Positions 8,338 through 17,277 of a stretch of DNA of 64,000 bases are shown here, piece by piece. The stretch spans positions 9,220 to 73,219 of the forward strand of contig JAEUIH010000005.1 in the NCBI GenBank assembly GCA_016795105.1, in the 5' to 3' direction. Position numbers and translations under genes: made by a program. The first letter of the stretch is position 1; the number at the start of each line of letters is the position of its first letter. Origin of the DNA: Planctomyces sp. GTDB taxonomy: Bacteria; Planctomycetota; Planctomycetia; Planctomycetales; Planctomycetaceae. Below the pieces are notes generated by a model. That model searched no databases. It saw only the letters and a program-made list of their open reading frames with translations, and was not told the origin of the DNA.

Positions 8338-9315
8338 ATGCATCATGAGCAAAGTCGAACCCGAATGTGGGTCACTGCTGTATGTATGTCACTGGCCGGA
8401 GTTGCAATCGGTTTTGCGGACCGCGCTGGGACGCTGACATCATCCAGAACAATACTGCAGGATTTGATGAGCCCTGGCCGGATTCTATTGCTGAGCATTC
8501 GACAGCCGGCATCATTGCAGAGTCCTGCGGAAAACGCATCTACCCAAACGGTCGACTCACAGGTGCTTTTGGCGGAGTTGCGAACAAGCGAGCAACAGAG
8601 GCGTCAGTTAATCATCGAAAACGCCCGGTTGTCACACCAGTTGAAGACGGAATTCTCACATCAGAAAGTGATCCGCAGCCTCACGGGAGATGTTGACATG
8701 GCGGATGGAGCCTCTGAGCTTCTGGAACTCGTTCGCCAGGACAGCCTTTCGGCACGTGTGATCCGCCACGGAGGACTGGATGGACGACTTCGCGACCTGA
8801 TGATCGACGCTGGCAGCAATGCCGGAATTACTCGATCTGAGATTGTTGTCGACGGGCCCGGATTGCTGGTGGAGAAGGGTCACCACCAGCATGTGGCCGC
8901 AGGGGACCGCGTTCTTACGGGCGCCGTTGTGGTTGGTCGAATTGCACAGGCTGGTCGCTGGGTCAGTCTTGTACAGCCCGTCACTGATTCCGAATTCAAA
9001 TCCCGCGCTCAAATCATGCGACGCACTGACGACGGTGCGTTTTACGGCGCTGAAGGGTTCATTGAAGGTACAGAATCCGGAATCTGTCGAATGACAGGCG
9101 TCCCCTATACGGAGTCTGTTGCCGTCGGCGATCATGTTGTGACCGCGGAGGTAGATGGAACTGAGAGCCTGAGACTCTACTTTGGGCAAATCACAGAAGC
9201 CAGATTTCTGAATGGTGGTCAGTGGGAGATCGAGGTGAAGCCCGAAATCACGGAACTCACTCCGCTGACAGAAGTACGAATCATCCGAACAAAGATTCAG
9301 GAGCCGGCACCATGA
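8338..9315 (+). CDS. mreC: Rod shape-determining protein MreC
   Basis: Periplasmic scaffold of the elongasome, binding PBP2 and MreB. 325 residues: a single N-terminal membrane anchor (about 10-27), a coiled coil (about 78-115, LAELRTSEQQRRQLIIENAR), then two beta-barrel domains (about 130-320) with the MreC text DAGSNAGITRSEIVVDGPGL. Length and order match the family. It lies 33 bases after mreB and overlaps mreD by 4 bases, so the genes form one transcript with translational coupling. Confidence 0.9.
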   Translation: MHHEQSRTRMWVTAVCMSLAGVAIGFADRAGTLTSSRTILQDLMSPGRILLLSIRQPASLQSPAENASTQTVDSQVLLAELRTSEQQRRQLIIENARLSHQLKTEFSHQKVIRSLTGDVDMADGASELLELVRQDSLSARVIRHGGLDGRLRDLMIDAGSNAGITRSEIVVDGPGLLVEKGHHQHVAAGDRVLTGAVVVGRIAQAGRWVSLVQPVTDSEFKSRAQIMRRTDDGAFYGAEGFIEGTESGICRMTGVPYTESVAVGDHVVTAEVDGTESLRLYFGQITEARFLNGGQWEIEVKPEITELTPLTEVRIIRTKIQEPAP

Positions 9316-9860
9316 AGTCGATCGTTGTGGCCGTTGGTTTGATCTGGATGGTGCTTGTTCTGGAAATCTCGTGGCCCGAACATTTGCCAGGCGGCTGCCT
9401 GCTGCTGCCCGTTGTCTGTGGGACCTTCTTTTGGTTTCGCAGTGCAACCGGGATTCTCATCGCTGGTGCCGGCCTGCTGATTGATGCCATCCTGCGTCCG
9501 ACCACCGTCCCTCTTTCTGCAGTCCTGCTTCCGATCCTGTCGGTACTACTTTGTAGTCCACGCCCCGTGATTTCGTCATACGCACAACTTTTACGACGCT
9601 GGAAACTGATCCCGATGGCTCTTGAGCTTCCCTTGTTTGTGGCCATAGCAGTGTGTGTTGACAATCTCCTGCGAGTCTCATTTCACGATTTTTCCTTCAC
9701 ATATGAGTGGTATTCAAATCGCTTTGGTGCTTCATTCTGGTCAAGCCTGAGTCCGGTTCTCATCATCGCAGTCCCGGTCAGTGGTTTGACCACACTGCTG
9801 TTTCGAACCGCCGACGAACTTGGTTTACGGAGACTCAATAGTCGTCCATCGTACTTTTGA
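9312..9860 (+). CDS. mreD: Rod shape-determining protein MreD (putative)
   Basis: 182 residues, almost entirely hydrophobic, with about five membrane segments (for example VAVGLIWMVLVLEI at 5-18 and LIAGAGLLIDAIL). The start is ATG 9312 inside the mreC stop (ATGA overlap); an upstream in-frame start at 9222 would lie wholly within mreC and is rejected. MreD sequences are poorly conserved, so the name rests on hydropathy, size (usual 160-180) and position directly after mreC and before the PBP2 gene. It would act in the inner membrane as part of the elongation complex. Confidence 0.8.
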   Translation: MKSIVVAVGLIWMVLVLEISWPEHLPGGCLLLPVVCGTFFWFRSATGILIAGAGLLIDAILRPTTVPLSAVLLPILSVLLCSPRPVISSYAQLLRRWKLIPMALELPLFVAIAVCVDNLLRVSFHDFSFTYEWYSNRFGASFWSSLSPVLIIAVPVSGLTTLLFRTADELGLRRLNSRPSYF

Positions 9861-9939
9861 ATAAGTATCTGCAAAGCACAGTCTCTGCAGAACAGGCTTC
9901 CGACCCAACTGACAACTAAAAGCGGCTGGCGCGTGCCAC

Positions 9940-12213
9940 ATGCTGAACTCTCCGATACATTCTGAATTCTCAAGAACCGAACGTGACACGGACGGAGAGT
10001 TGATTCACGCCGGGAGTCCGATGCGGCTCGGATTGCTGGGACTGATCTTTCTTTCAGCGGCGGTTGTAATACTGGTGAGAATCTGGTGGGTTCAGACGCT
10101 GCTGCCGCAGCACTACCTCGAGTCCCTGAGCACCACAACAACAGAACGAGAACCCATTCCGGCACGAGATGGCCGGATTCTTGCGGACGGTCAGTTATTT
10201 GCTGTCGACGTCGAAGAGTATTCGATCGAGATTCATTATCGATGGCTGGAAGAACCGGTCAACCCGTTATGGATTCAACAGCAGCTTCGACAACGCCTGA
10301 GTCGAAAGGAGCGTCGAGATGAGAAGCTGGTGGAGAAGACGAAGCACGCGCTGCTCGAGGATCGCAGCAAATGGAAACGCGAACTTCAGCAGTTGTGTCA
10401 ATACAGCGAAGAGAAGTTTGAGGAGAAGCTCCGACGGACTCAGCTGCAGGTTGAAAAAATTGCCCGATCCGTCAACGAGCGACACGACGCGAAGCTGACC
10501 GCAGCAACAGAGATCGCTGAACATGGTGCCCTGATGCGGATGGCTCACCAGGTCAAATCAGCACTCACAACTCCGCCGCGTCGCGAAGCCACGGAGAGAA
10601 TTGTGGTCCGTGAAGAGGAATCGTGGCATGAGCTGATTGATGCTGTCCCACTGTCCATCGCCGGCGTCATTGCTGAGCATCCGGAACGCTTCCCGGGAGT
10701 TCGAATTCGTTCTCGAGCCCGACGGTCGTATCCTCAGCAGTCACTGGCCGCACATCTGATCGGGGCGCGAACAGTTGGTAGTCCGGCGAGTGAAGGTCGG
10801 GGCGGTGATACTCAAGCAGACGAGACCGCACGGGGTGTCACTGAGAAGATTGGCCGGTTCGGCGTGGAACGGAGTTATGACGAATGGCTCAGGGGACGGT
10901 CAGGGATTCGAGAAATCGTTCGCAACCGCCGTCAGGAGATCCTTTCGGACACAATCATTCGCCAACCTGTGAGTGGACGCGATGTGATGCTGACCATCGA
11001 ACCCGACCTGCAGCGACACTGTGAAGAACTGCTCAGTGAAGCACTCACGGATATTCCCAGACGACTACTGGACGGGCCTCCAAAGGATACCTTAACATCT
11101 GAAGAGGCACGCAGCGCATCTGACGAAACGACTGATGAACCTGAAATCCCTCAGATCGTTCCTCGCGGCGGGAGTGTGGTGGTGATGGAAGCAGCCACCG
11201 GGCGAATCCTTGCCGCGGCGAGTGCACCAACATTTGATCCTGGTTTGTTTGTAGAGTCATCCACGGAGGAGTGGGACAGAGTCCATTCCGATCAGCGGAG
11301 GCCATTTCTGGCGCGATTTACGGGAATGGCCTTGCCGCCCGGATCAACGTTTAAGACGTTAACGGCTGTTGCAGCGATCGAGTCCGGAAACCTGAACCCG
11401 GATGAGGCTTTTCAATGTCAGGGCTATCTGCGAACCCCTGACGCACTTCGATGTCTGGTGTATCGGCACTATGGACGAGGACACGGCCCGATCACCCTTC
11501 GGAACGCCATGGCGCAATCGTGTAACGTCTACTTCTTTGATGCAGCGGAACGAACCGGAATCGTATCGCTGATGGATTGGTGTGAGCGATTTCGCATAGG
11601 AGCAGCAACGGGGATTGATCTGCCGTTTGAAAAGTCGGGCACCACCCTGACTCACACATCCGCTGAACTTCGAGACTCGCCTCCGTTAACACAGCGATTC
11701 GCGAGAGAAGTCACCGGGATGGCAATTGGGCAGTCTCGCCTGACCGTAACACCTGTTCAGATGGCAAGATTGATGGCAGCCATCGCAAACGGAGGTTGGC
11801 TGGTCCGGCCCCACGTTGTGAGCGGAGAAGGGCTTGCCAGAACAGCCACAGAAATGGGGATGCAGCCGACCACACCGGAGCGAATTCGAATTGACGGTCT
11901 GCGGGATTCAACATTGACCGTGATTCGTGAGGGATTGATCGCGGCGATTGAATATCCGGCAGGCACCGGCCACAAGACGGCCCGGATTCCTGGTTATGTC
12001 TATGGGGGCAAAACGGGGACGGCGGAGACAGGTGGCGGTCGTCCGGATCATGCCTGGTTTGCGGGTTTCGCGCCGGCAGACTCGCCCCGATATGTGTTTG
12101 TCGTTGTCCTTGATAATGGAGGAGCCGGTAGTCAGGCGGCGGCCCCGCTGGGACGAGAAATTGTGCGATATTTGAAGTCGCGAGAGGGGGATGATCGGCT
12201 TTCTCAGCGGTGA
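9940..12213 (+). CDS. mrdA: Penicillin-binding protein 2 (class B transpeptidase) with a long charged insertion
   Basis: Peptidoglycan D,D-transpeptidase of the elongation complex. 757 residues: one membrane anchor (29-50), the non-catalytic pedestal, then a transpeptidase domain (about 405-745) with SxxK at S469-K472, SxN at S527-N529 and KTG at 691-693. All three active-site motifs are intact. Compared with the about 630 residues usual for PBP2, the pedestal carries a strongly charged, helix-prone insertion at about 110-235 (RLSRKERRDEKL, EEKFEEKLRR), predicted coiled coil, plus an acidic loop near 380-405. It follows mreD by 79 bases. No rodA partner is in the window. A weak hairpin (12311-12331) may end the operon. 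Confidence 0.9.
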   Translation: MLNSPIHSEFSRTERDTDGELIHAGSPMRLGLLGLIFLSAAVVILVRIWWVQTLLPQHYLESLSTTTTEREPIPARDGRILADGQLFAVDVEEYSIEIHYRWLEEPVNPLWIQQQLRQRLSRKERRDEKLVEKTKHALLEDRSKWKRELQQLCQYSEEKFEEKLRRTQLQVEKIARSVNERHDAKLTAATEIAEHGALMRMAHQVKSALTTPPRREATERIVVREEESWHELIDAVPLSIAGVIAEHPERFPGVRIRSRARRSYPQQSLAAHLIGARTVGSPASEGRGGDTQADETARGVTEKIGRFGVERSYDEWLRGRSGIREIVRNRRQEILSDTIIRQPVSGRDVMLTIEPDLQRHCEELLSEALTDIPRRLLDGPPKDTLTSEEARSASDETTDEPEIPQIVPRGGSVVVMEAATGRILAAASAPTFDPGLFVESSTEEWDRVHSDQRRPFLARFTGMALPPGSTFKTLTAVAAIESGNLNPDEAFQCQGYLRTPDALRCLVYRHYGRGHGPITLRNAMAQSCNVYFFDAAERTGIVSLMDWCERFRIGAATGIDLPFEKSGTTLTHTSAELRDSPPLTQRFAREVTGMAIGQSRLTVTPVQMARLMAAIANGGWLVRPHVVSGEGLARTATEMGMQPTTPERIRIDGLRDSTLTVIREGLIAAIEYPAGTGHKTARIPGYVYGGKTGTAETGGGRPDHAWFAGFAPADSPRYVFVVVLDNGGAGSQAAAPLGREIVRYLKSREGDDRLSQR

Positions 12214-12310
12214 ACAATGAAAATTACCGATGATTCCGCTGTTGCACGAGGAATTTGAAATCGTGGTGGAATGCGGGGCGCCGGCGGAGCTTGAGAGCTG
12301 AACTGGAATG

Positions 12311-12331
12311 AAAAGCGTGTCGCCCGCTTTT
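12311..12331 (+). terminator. Possible weak terminator hairpin after the mre/PBP2 operon
   Basis: AAAAGCG and CGCTTTT form a 7-bp stem around a 7-base loop, with the T's inside the stem. It lies 98 bases after the PBP2 stop and 70 bases before pyc. It is short and A/T-closed, so termination would be inefficient. It may simply be chance. Confidence 0.35.
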
Positions 12332-12400
12332 GAGATTGGCTGAGTGCGGCTATGCTTTACTCTCCGCTCTATTGTCTTCAATGCACCACTCTGAACTGCC

Positions 12401-15400
12401 ATGACAACATTCAAAAAACTGCTGGTCTGCAACCGCTCTGAAATTGCGATTCGAGTTTTCCGAAGTGCTACAGAACTCGGTATCCGAACCGTAGCCATTT
12501 ACAGTCATGAAGACCGGTATGCACTTCACCGGTTTAAAGCGGATGAAGCATATCGAATCGGTCGACAGGGCGAGCCCATTCGAGCGTATCTGGACATTGA
12601 ATCCATTGTAGCGCTTGCGAAGGAAGTCGGTGTAGATGCGATCCATCCAGGATATGGATTTTTATCAGAGCGACCTGAACTGGCCCGCGCATGTGCCGAA
12701 GCCGGCATTAAATTCGTAGGTCCTTCGGTGCATTGCCTTGAAGCATTGGGCGACAAGACGGCGGCTCGTGATATTGCCGTTCAGGCAGGCGTGCCGATTC
12801 TCGGAGGAACTCAACAATCCATCGAAACACTGGAAGAAGCGAGAAAGCTGGCAGAGAAGATCGGGTTCCCGGTCATGATCAAAGCCGCCAAAGGTGGTGG
12901 CGGTCGAGGAATGCGGGCGGTTCGTACGGCCGATGAATTCGACCAGGCATTTGAATCCGCTCGAAATGAAGCTCGAACGGCGTTTGGCAGTCCGGAAGTA
13001 TTTCTTGAAAAGTTTATTGCTCGCGCGAAGCACATTGAAGTGCAGTTGCTGGGTGATGAACACGGGAATCTGGTGCATCTGTATGAACGAGACTGTTCGG
13101 TGCAGCGTCGGCATCAGAAGGTTGTTGAAATTGCTCCTGCCCCAAATCTTTCTGAATCGCTCAGGAAGTCAATTCTGGAATCAGCACTGAAGATTGGTCG
13201 TCAGGTCAATTACTCGTGTGCGGGAACCGTTGAGTTTCTGGTCGACGTGGATGCTCAGGAATACTACTTCATTGAAGTCAATCCTCGTATTCAGGTCGAG
13301 CACACCGTCACTGAGGAAATCACAAACATTGACATTGTGAAAGCGCAGATTCTGGTTGCTCAGGGAGGAAATCTCAGTGATCCGGAAATCGGGCTTGCTC
13401 GGCAGGAAGATGTTCAGATCAACGGATTCGCAGTGCAGTGCCGAGTGACGACGGAGGATCCATCGAACAATTTCATGCCGGACTATGGTCGAGTCACCCA
13501 CTATCGATCAGCGGGTGGCATGGGCGTTCGACTGGATGCCGGCAGTGCATTTTCGGGTGCGGTGGTGAATCCGTTCTACGATTCGCTGTTAACCAAAGTG
13601 ACAACTCGCGGCCGCCGGTTTGTCGATGCGATTCATCGCATGGAGCGAACTCTTCGTGAGTTTCGTGTCCGCGGTGTAAAAACCAACATACCGTTTCTCA
13701 CCCGGGTAATGGCTCACCAGCAGTTCATCAGCGGCGACTGTACAACTCGGTTTATTGACGAAACACCAGAGCTGTTCCAGTTTGATCATCGGCTGAACCG
13801 AGCCTCACGCCTCCTGAACTATCTTGCAGAAACGATTGTCAACGGGAACAGTCTGGTCAAGGACCGTCCAGGCCCGCTTCGTCGTGAACCAGCACCGGTA
13901 CCGAAGCTTCCACCTGGCGCCACGCCTCCTGATGGAACTCGCCAGCTGCTCAGGAAACTGGGCGCTTCAAAGTTTGCTCAGTGGGTCCGAGACCAAAAGC
14001 GACTGCTCGTCACCGACACTACGTTCCGTGATGCTCATCAGTCTTTGCTGGCAACGCGAATGCGTACCTTTGACCTTCTGGAAATCTCAGAAGTCTACGC
14101 CCACAACTGCTCGGACATGTTCAGCCTTGAGATGTGGGGAGGAGCAACGTATGACACCACGATGCGATTCCTGCGGGAATGTCCGTGGCAGAGACTGGTG
14201 CAAATGCGTGAACGCGTCCCGAATATTCTGTTTCAGATGCTTTTGCGAGCCTCGAACGCGGTCGGCTACACGAACTACCCGGACAATATTGTTCGAGTCT
14301 TCGTGAAAGAAGCTGCTGATGCCGGAATTGATGTCTTCCGCGTGTTCGACGCACTCAACTGGGTGCCGAACATGAAGGTTGCAATGGAAGCTGTCGTGGA
14401 AAGCGGAACGATCTGTGAAGCAGCGATCTGCTATACAGGAGACATCACCAATCCAAAGCGAACGAAGTACTCGTTGAAGTACTACGTGGATTTGGCAAAA
14501 CAACTCGAGAAGATGGGTGCTCACATCCTGGCGATCAAGGATATGGCGGGGTTATGCAAACCGGCAGCCACCGCGACGCTCGTTAAAGCTCTGCGTGAAG
14601 AGATTGGCATTCCGGTTCATTTCCATACTCATGATACGGCCGGTATTCAGGCAGCGTCCATCCTGGAAGGAAGTCGAGTTGGGCTGGACATTGTTGATGC
14701 TGCGATGGCGCCAATGTCCGGTGGAACATCACAGCCAAATCTGAATACGATGGCTGAGATGCTGAGATTTGGCGACCGGGATACCTTGCTGAACACAGAA
14801 GCCATTGATGCCATTGCCGAATACTGGCGGGCAACTCGCGAGTTCTACACGGCATTTGAAAGTGCCGTGCTTCCGGCCACTGCGGACCTCTATCATCATG
14901 AGATGCCCGGAGGTCAGTACACAAACCTGTACGAACAGGCGCGTGCCCTTGGGCTCGCCGACCGCTGGGCCGAAGTCTGCCGTGTGTATGCTGGTGTGAA
15001 TGAGCTGTTCGGCGACATTGTCAAAGTGACTCCGACCAGCAAAGCCGTCGGCGACATGGCGCTGTTCATGGTTGCAAACAACCTTACCAACGAAGATGTG
15101 CTGAGCGGTGAACGAGACATCGCGTTTCCTGCGAGTGTAATCGACCTGATCGGTGGTGGAATGGGACAGCCGCCAGGAGGATTCCCGGAAGCCGTCAGGA
15201 AGAGAGTTCTGCTGGGGAAAGAGGAGTTTGTGGGGCGTCCCGGAGAGACTCTGCCACCTGCAGACTTTGATGCAGCTCGACAAAAGGTCAGGGATCTGCT
15301 GAAACGCGAACCACTGGAACGAGAAGTCGTTTCATGGCTGCTGTACGAACGGGTCTTTGAAGAATTTGCAAAACATCAGCTGAAGTATGCAGACCTGAGC

Positions 15401-15847
15401 ATTCTGCCGACCGTGAATTTCTTCTACGGCTTACAGGCTGGAGAAGAAATTGCCGTGGACATCGAGCCTGGCAAGACTCTCATCATCAAGTACCTCACCA
15501 CCAGCAATCCGCATGCGGACGGGACTCGGACGGTCTTCTTTGAACTGAATGGCCAGCCGCGAGAGATCACGGTCACCGACCAGTCGATTGAGACCAAAGG
15601 CGTGGCTGCCATCAAAGCGGATGCAGCCAATCCGTGTCATGTGGGAGCCACGATGCCGGGCATGGTTGTCAACGTTGCCCTGAAGGTTGGGGACTCTGTC
15701 CGAAAGGGACAGAAGCTCGTCACACTGGAAGCAATGAAAATGGAAACCACCATCAATGCGGAGCTTGATGGAAAGGTTAAGGAAGTTCACACTCAGGCCG
15801 GTCAGCAGATTCAGACGGGAGACTTACTGCTGGTGATCGAGCCATAG
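12401..15847 (+). CDS. pyc: Pyruvate carboxylase
   Basis: Biotin enzyme that carboxylates pyruvate to oxaloacetate, an anaplerotic reaction. 1148 residues, the typical single-chain length. Domain order: biotin carboxylase (1 to about 450; ATP loop KAAKGGGGRGMR, and FIEVNPRIQVEHTVTEE), carboxyltransferase (about 530-820; TDTTFRDAHQSLLATRMR, then the metal-binding HFHTHDTAG), the PYC linker domain, and a C-terminal biotinyl domain with EAMKMET, biotinyl-Lys1113. Intact across its length. Monocistronic-looking, with 187 bases upstream. With pckA in the same window it brackets the pyruvate-oxaloacetate-PEP node. A TTGAGA...TATGCT pair (about 12329-12355) could be a promoter, but the 15-bp spacing is short. 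Confidence 0.95.
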   Translation: MTTFKKLLVCNRSEIAIRVFRSATELGIRTVAIYSHEDRYALHRFKADEAYRIGRQGEPIRAYLDIESIVALAKEVGVDAIHPGYGFLSERPELARACAEAGIKFVGPSVHCLEALGDKTAARDIAVQAGVPILGGTQQSIETLEEARKLAEKIGFPVMIKAAKGGGGRGMRAVRTADEFDQAFESARNEARTAFGSPEVFLEKFIARAKHIEVQLLGDEHGNLVHLYERDCSVQRRHQKVVEIAPAPNLSESLRKSILESALKIGRQVNYSCAGTVEFLVDVDAQEYYFIEVNPRIQVEHTVTEEITNIDIVKAQILVAQGGNLSDPEIGLARQEDVQINGFAVQCRVTTEDPSNNFMPDYGRVTHYRSAGGMGVRLDAGSAFSGAVVNPFYDSLLTKVTTRGRRFVDAIHRMERTLREFRVRGVKTNIPFLTRVMAHQQFISGDCTTRFIDETPELFQFDHRLNRASRLLNYLAETIVNGNSLVKDRPGPLRREPAPVPKLPPGATPPDGTRQLLRKLGASKFAQWVRDQKRLLVTDTTFRDAHQSLLATRMRTFDLLEISEVYAHNCSDMFSLEMWGGATYDTTMRFLRECPWQRLVQMRERVPNILFQMLLRASNAVGYTNYPDNIVRVFVKEAADAGIDVFRVFDALNWVPNMKVAMEAVVESGTICEAAICYTGDITNPKRTKYSLKYYVDLAKQLEKMGAHILAIKDMAGLCKPAATATLVKALREEIGIPVHFHTHDTAGIQAASILEGSRVGLDIVDAAMAPMSGGTSQPNLNTMAEMLRFGDRDTLLNTEAIDAIAEYWRATREFYTAFESAVLPATADLYHHEMPGGQYTNLYEQARALGLADRWAEVCRVYAGVNELFGDIVKVTPTSKAVGDMALFMVANNLTNEDVLSGERDIAFPASVIDLIGGGMGQPPGGFPEAVRKRVLLGKEEFVGRPGETLPPADFDAARQKVRDLLKREPLEREVVSWLLYERVFEEFAKHQLKYADLSILPTVNFFYGLQAGEEIAVDIEPGKTLIIKYLTTSNPHADGTRTVFFELNGQPREITVTDQSIETKGVAAIKADAANPCHVGATMPGMVVNVALKVGDSVRKGQKLVTLEAMKMETTINAELDGKVKEVHTQAGQQIQTGDLLLVIEP

Positions 15848-16028
15848 CGGGTGGTAATGGGTGATTCCGCTGTAACGAATCCGGGGCTTGAAAGAGCCGC
15901 AGATGACTGCAGACTGTCATTCTGTCGTTTTGAATTGATTTTGTACCCGAGCATCGCCACCATCTTTGAATTCTGATCTTGTCGAGCCCTGATTTAGATT
16001 GCTCAAAAACTCAGAGGAGAGTTCTTCA

Positions 16029-16880
16029 ATGTCGGTATGGCCTATTGGTGTGTTTGCGTCAGTTGACGCGGGACTGGGCGTTCATCTGGAAGTGGTCAGG
16101 GATTTGAAGATCCCCAGCATCCAGCTGCATGCACCTCACCAGAATACTCGCACACCTGCCGCCGCAGCGGCGTTTCTCTCCAAGTGTGCCGACGCCGGAA
16201 TTACCATTACTGCGGTCTTTGGCGGGTTTGAAGGCGAGAGCTATGCGGACATTGCCACCACATCGCTGACCGTTGGACTCGTGCCGGAAGTGACTCGAGC
16301 CGCACGTGTCCGCGAAATGAAAGAAATCAGTGATTTCACAAAGCTTCTGGGCTGCGACACGATCGCACTGCACATTGGATTTGTTCCTGACCACAAATCT
16401 GAGAATTATCAGGATCTACTGCGAGCAACTCGTGATCTTCTGGATCATGCGGCAGCAAATGGTCAGAACCTGCACCTCGAAACCGGTCAGGAGACAGCCG
16501 AGCATTTGTTGCACTTCATCCATGACGTCAATCGAAGCAACCTGTTCATTAATTTTGACCCGGCGAATATGATTCTGTATGGAACGGGCGAGCCAATCGA
16601 CGCATTGAAGAAGGTTGGCAAGTATGTCCGCAGCATTCACTGCAAGGACGCGAAGTGGGCGGCACCGGAGGCGCGCGGAACTGGATGGGGACAGGAAGTT
16701 CCACTTGGTGACGGAGACGTGGGCATGGAAAACTATCTGCGGACACTGAAAGAAATTGGTTACACCGGACCACTTACCATTGAACGCGAGATCCCGCAGG
16801 ACCCGGTTCGTCAGAAAGCCGACATTGGACATGCCGTACGACTTCTGGAAACGCTGCGAACAAAAATTCTTGGCTCCTGA
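16029..16880 (+). CDS. Sugar phosphate isomerase/epimerase family protein
   Basis: 283-residue xylose isomerase-like TIM barrel, cytoplasmic (no signal). Metal/catalytic acids are visible in NLHLETGQE, FINFDPANM, SIHCKDAKWA and the final LTIEREIP. The start ATG 16029 has a strong Shine-Dalgarno (AGAGGAGAG) 8 bases upstream; the frame is open to 15999 but without such a site. Related proteins include IolE/IolI, hydroxypyruvate isomerase and tagatose 3-epimerase; which of these applies is not decidable. It may share a transcript with the next gene, which begins 40 bases after its stop. Confidence 0.85.
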   Translation: MSVWPIGVFASVDAGLGVHLEVVRDLKIPSIQLHAPHQNTRTPAAAAAFLSKCADAGITITAVFGGFEGESYADIATTSLTVGLVPEVTRAARVREMKEISDFTKLLGCDTIALHIGFVPDHKSENYQDLLRATRDLLDHAAANGQNLHLETGQETAEHLLHFIHDVNRSNLFINFDPANMILYGTGEPIDALKKVGKYVRSIHCKDAKWAAPEARGTGWGQEVPLGDGDVGMENYLRTLKEIGYTGPLTIEREIPQDPVRQKADIGHAVRLLETLRTKILGS

Positions 16881-16920
16881 GTATTCCACCGACGTTGACT
16901 TTTAGTGATTTGACCGTGCC

Positions 16921-17277
16921 ATGGCTCGATGCGAACAGGGATATCTGTGTGAAATCTGTGGCGATGAGGTCCATAACATCTCGGATAGTGATCTGTATCT
17001 CCGGTTTGTGATTGGTGAGTTGCGATCGGGCCAGCTTCTCAGTTCACGAGAACGTCATTTGAGATGTAACCCGATCATGGCTCAGTTTATCGAACATCCC
17101 GAATTTGAGCCTGTTTTCGTGGAAGGCGATTTTGATCGCAGACTGCTCGATGAAAATGATGTTCGTCGTCGAGTAGAACTTGTAACCCGAGGCTGGCTTC
17201 GACTGCAGGAAATTTTTCAGCTGCCGCAGCCTATTCCTCTGCCTTTGTACCCCTTGCCGGAATTTATCAACAAATGA
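16921..17277 (+). CDS. Conserved planctomycete-type small protein with CxxC motif
   Basis: 118 residues, no signal peptide. The N-terminus MARCEQGYLCEICGDEV carries Cys4, Cys10 and Cys13, and a further HLRCNP block follows near 46-51; together these could bind one zinc ion. The middle (DSDLYLRFVIGEL) looks helical and the C-terminus is proline-rich (LPQPIPLPLYPLPEF). I recognise the pattern as recurrent in planctomycetes but know no function. Its stop overlaps the start of the NHL-repeat gene by 4 bases, so the two are coupled. Confidence 0.75.
   Translation: MARCEQGYLCEICGDEVHNISDSDLYLRFVIGELRSGQLLSSRERHLRCNPIMAQFIEHPEFEPVFVEGDFDRRLLDENDVRRRVELVTRGWLRLQEIFQLPQPIPLPLYPLPEFINK

Noticed and set aside
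8656-9447. 263-codon ORF on the minus strand
   Set aside because: Antisense to mreC/mreD, which have clear family features.
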